Of a DNA stretch of 64,000 nt, positions 62,951 through 64,000 are shown piece after piece; position 1 is the first letter of the stretch, and each line of letters starts with the position of its first letter. The notes below the pieces were generated by a model. The model was not told the DNA's origin and ran no database searches. It saw nothing but the letters and a program-made list of their open reading frames with translations. Position numbers and translations under genes: made by a program. Source of the DNA: Prevotellaceae bacterium (GTDB lineage: Bacteria > Bacteroidota > Bacteroidia > Bacteroidales > Bacteroidaceae); contig JAQYET010000023.1 in NCBI GenBank assembly GCA_028723525.1, forward strand, positions 1-64,000, given 5' to 3'.

Positions 62951-64000
62951 ATGAAGAAGTGGACAATCGATGACTCCAAGGAACTGTATAACATTAACGG
63001 CTGGGGTACGTCCTATTTCGGTATCAACGACAAGGGCAATGTCTATGTGTCGCCATGCAAGGACGATGTGAAGATTGACCTGCATGAGGTGATGAACGAA
63101 CTTGCCCTGCGCGATGTGTCGTCGCCGGTGCTGCTCCGTTTCCCCGACATTCTCGACAATCGTATCGAGAAAACGGCGTCATGCTTCAGGCAGGCGGCAG
63201 ACGAATATGGATATAAAGGCGAGAATTTCGTAATCTATCCGATAAAGGTGAACCAGATGCAGCCCGTGGTGGAGGAGATTATAAGCCACGGCAGAAAGTT
63301 CAATCTCGGACTGGAAGCCGGCTCGAAGCCCGAACTGCATGCCGTGATTGCGGTGCAGTGCCAGAGCGATTCGCTGATAATATGCAACGGATACAAGGAC
63401 CAGAGCTACATCGAACTTGCTCTGCTGGCTCACAAAATGGGCAAGCGCATATTCATTGTGGTGGAGAAACTCAACGAACTTGAGATAATAGCGCGGGCGG
63501 CAAAGAAACTGAACGTGAAGCCAAACCTCGGCATACGCATCAAACTTGCATCGAGCGGAAGCGGTAAATGGGAAGACAGCGGAGGCGATGCGTCGAAGTT
63601 CGGGCTCACAAGTTCGGAACTCCTGCAGGCTCTTGAGATACTCGATAAGAAGGGGATGCACGACTGCCTGCGACTGATACACTTCCACATAGGCTCGCAG
63701 ATAACAAAGATAAGGCGCATACAGACGGCATTGCGCGAGGCATCGCAGTTCTATATCCAACTCCATAAAATGGGATATAACGTGGACTTCGTTGACTGCG
63801 GAGGCGGACTCGGGGTTGACTACGACGGCACGAGGTCTCCGTCGAGCGAAAGTTCGGTGAACTACTCCATTCAGGAATATGTGAACGACTGCATCTATAC
63901 ATTCGTGGAGGCAGCCAACAAGAATGACATACAGCACCCGAATATCATCACCGAGAGCGGTCGTTCGCTCACAGCACACCACTCGGTGCTCATAATCGAC
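62951..64000 (+). CDS. speA: Biosynthetic arginine decarboxylase, N-terminal part (cut by window edge)
   Basis: 350 residues are visible from ATG 62951 (MKKWTIDDSKELYNINGWGT). The PLP lysine lies in VIYPIKVNQMQPVVEE, followed by GLEAGSKPELHAVIA and FHIGSQI (alanine-racemase-like fold). It makes agmatine for polyamine synthesis. The C-terminal half lies beyond the window. Confidence 0.95.
   Translation, partial: MKKWTIDDSKELYNINGWGTSYFGINDKGNVYVSPCKDDVKIDLHEVMNELALRDVSSPVLLRFPDILDNRIEKTASCFRQAADEYGYKGENFVIYPIKVNQMQPVVEEIISHGRKFNLGLEAGSKPELHAVIAVQCQSDSLIICNGYKDQSYIELALLAHKMGKRIFIVVEKLNELEIIARAAKKLNVKPNLGIRIKLASSGSGKWEDSGGDASKFGLTSSELLQALEILDKKGMHDCLRLIHFHIGSQITKIRRIQTALREASQFYIQLHKMGYNVDFVDCGGGLGVDYDGTRSPSSESSVNYSIQEYVNDCIYTFVEAANKNDIQHPNIITESGRSLTAHHSVLIID

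Overview
The window is chromosomal DNA of a Bacteroidota bacterium, most likely a Prevotella-type member of the Bacteroidales. The pointers are the TTTG/TAnnTTTG promoter pattern at many starts, scarce Shine-Dalgarno sites, BspA-like leucine-rich surface proteins, type IX secretion parts (PorT) together with GldH, RicT, and the tRNA-tuf-secE-nusG-rpl-rpoBC block. No rRNA, CRISPR array or intact insertion sequence was seen.

Layout. 1-11 kb is accessory and surface-related: a cut BspA-like gene, a TetR regulator, a small lipoprotein operon, an MFS pump with a possible leader-peptide hairpin, a BspA-like gene with a small acidic partner peptide, and a large fibronectin-like exported protein. 11-28.7 kb, all on the minus strand, is information processing: cca, a DUF3467 gene, trpS, rpoC, rpoB, rplL, rplJ, rplA, rplK, nusG, secE, five tRNAs, tuf, hpf and a XerC/D recombinase. 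29-31.4 kb is decaying DNA: a frameshifted SMR pump gene, and a truncated ThrE exporter joined to a LysR remnant. 31.6-38.5 kb holds rpsU, a stand-alone IMP cyclohydrolase and the cell-shape operon mreBCD-mrdA-rodA. 38.4-46.8 kb holds a hot-dog thioesterase, holB-ricT-gldH, rsmI, a coiled-coil lipoprotein, tadA, birA, a four-helix-bundle gene and pyrH. 46.8-57.7 kb holds a ferredoxin, a second BspA-like gene with its small peptide, porT, a nucleotidase split over two genes, rplS, an NlpC/P60 hydrolase, a TonB-dependent receptor and a NUDIX hydrolase. The window ends with two lipoproteins, topA, aroK and the start of speA.

How parts may work together. The two complete BspA-like proteins and the fibronectin-like protein have signal peptides and end in GxYI-type tails like the last strand of type IX secretion sorting domains; porT lies in the same window. 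Both complete BspA-like genes have a related small acidic peptide gene next to them and a G/C homopolymer near the promoter, which suggests a repeated surface-protein module that may vary its expression. An 18-bp palindrome ATACCYA-N4-TRGGTAT overlaps the -33 element of a lipoprotein operon and of the ferredoxin gene, and separated half-sites lie before the TonB-dependent receptor: a possible small regulon. A family of intergenic hairpin repeats built on AAATCGCCGATTT occurs four times.
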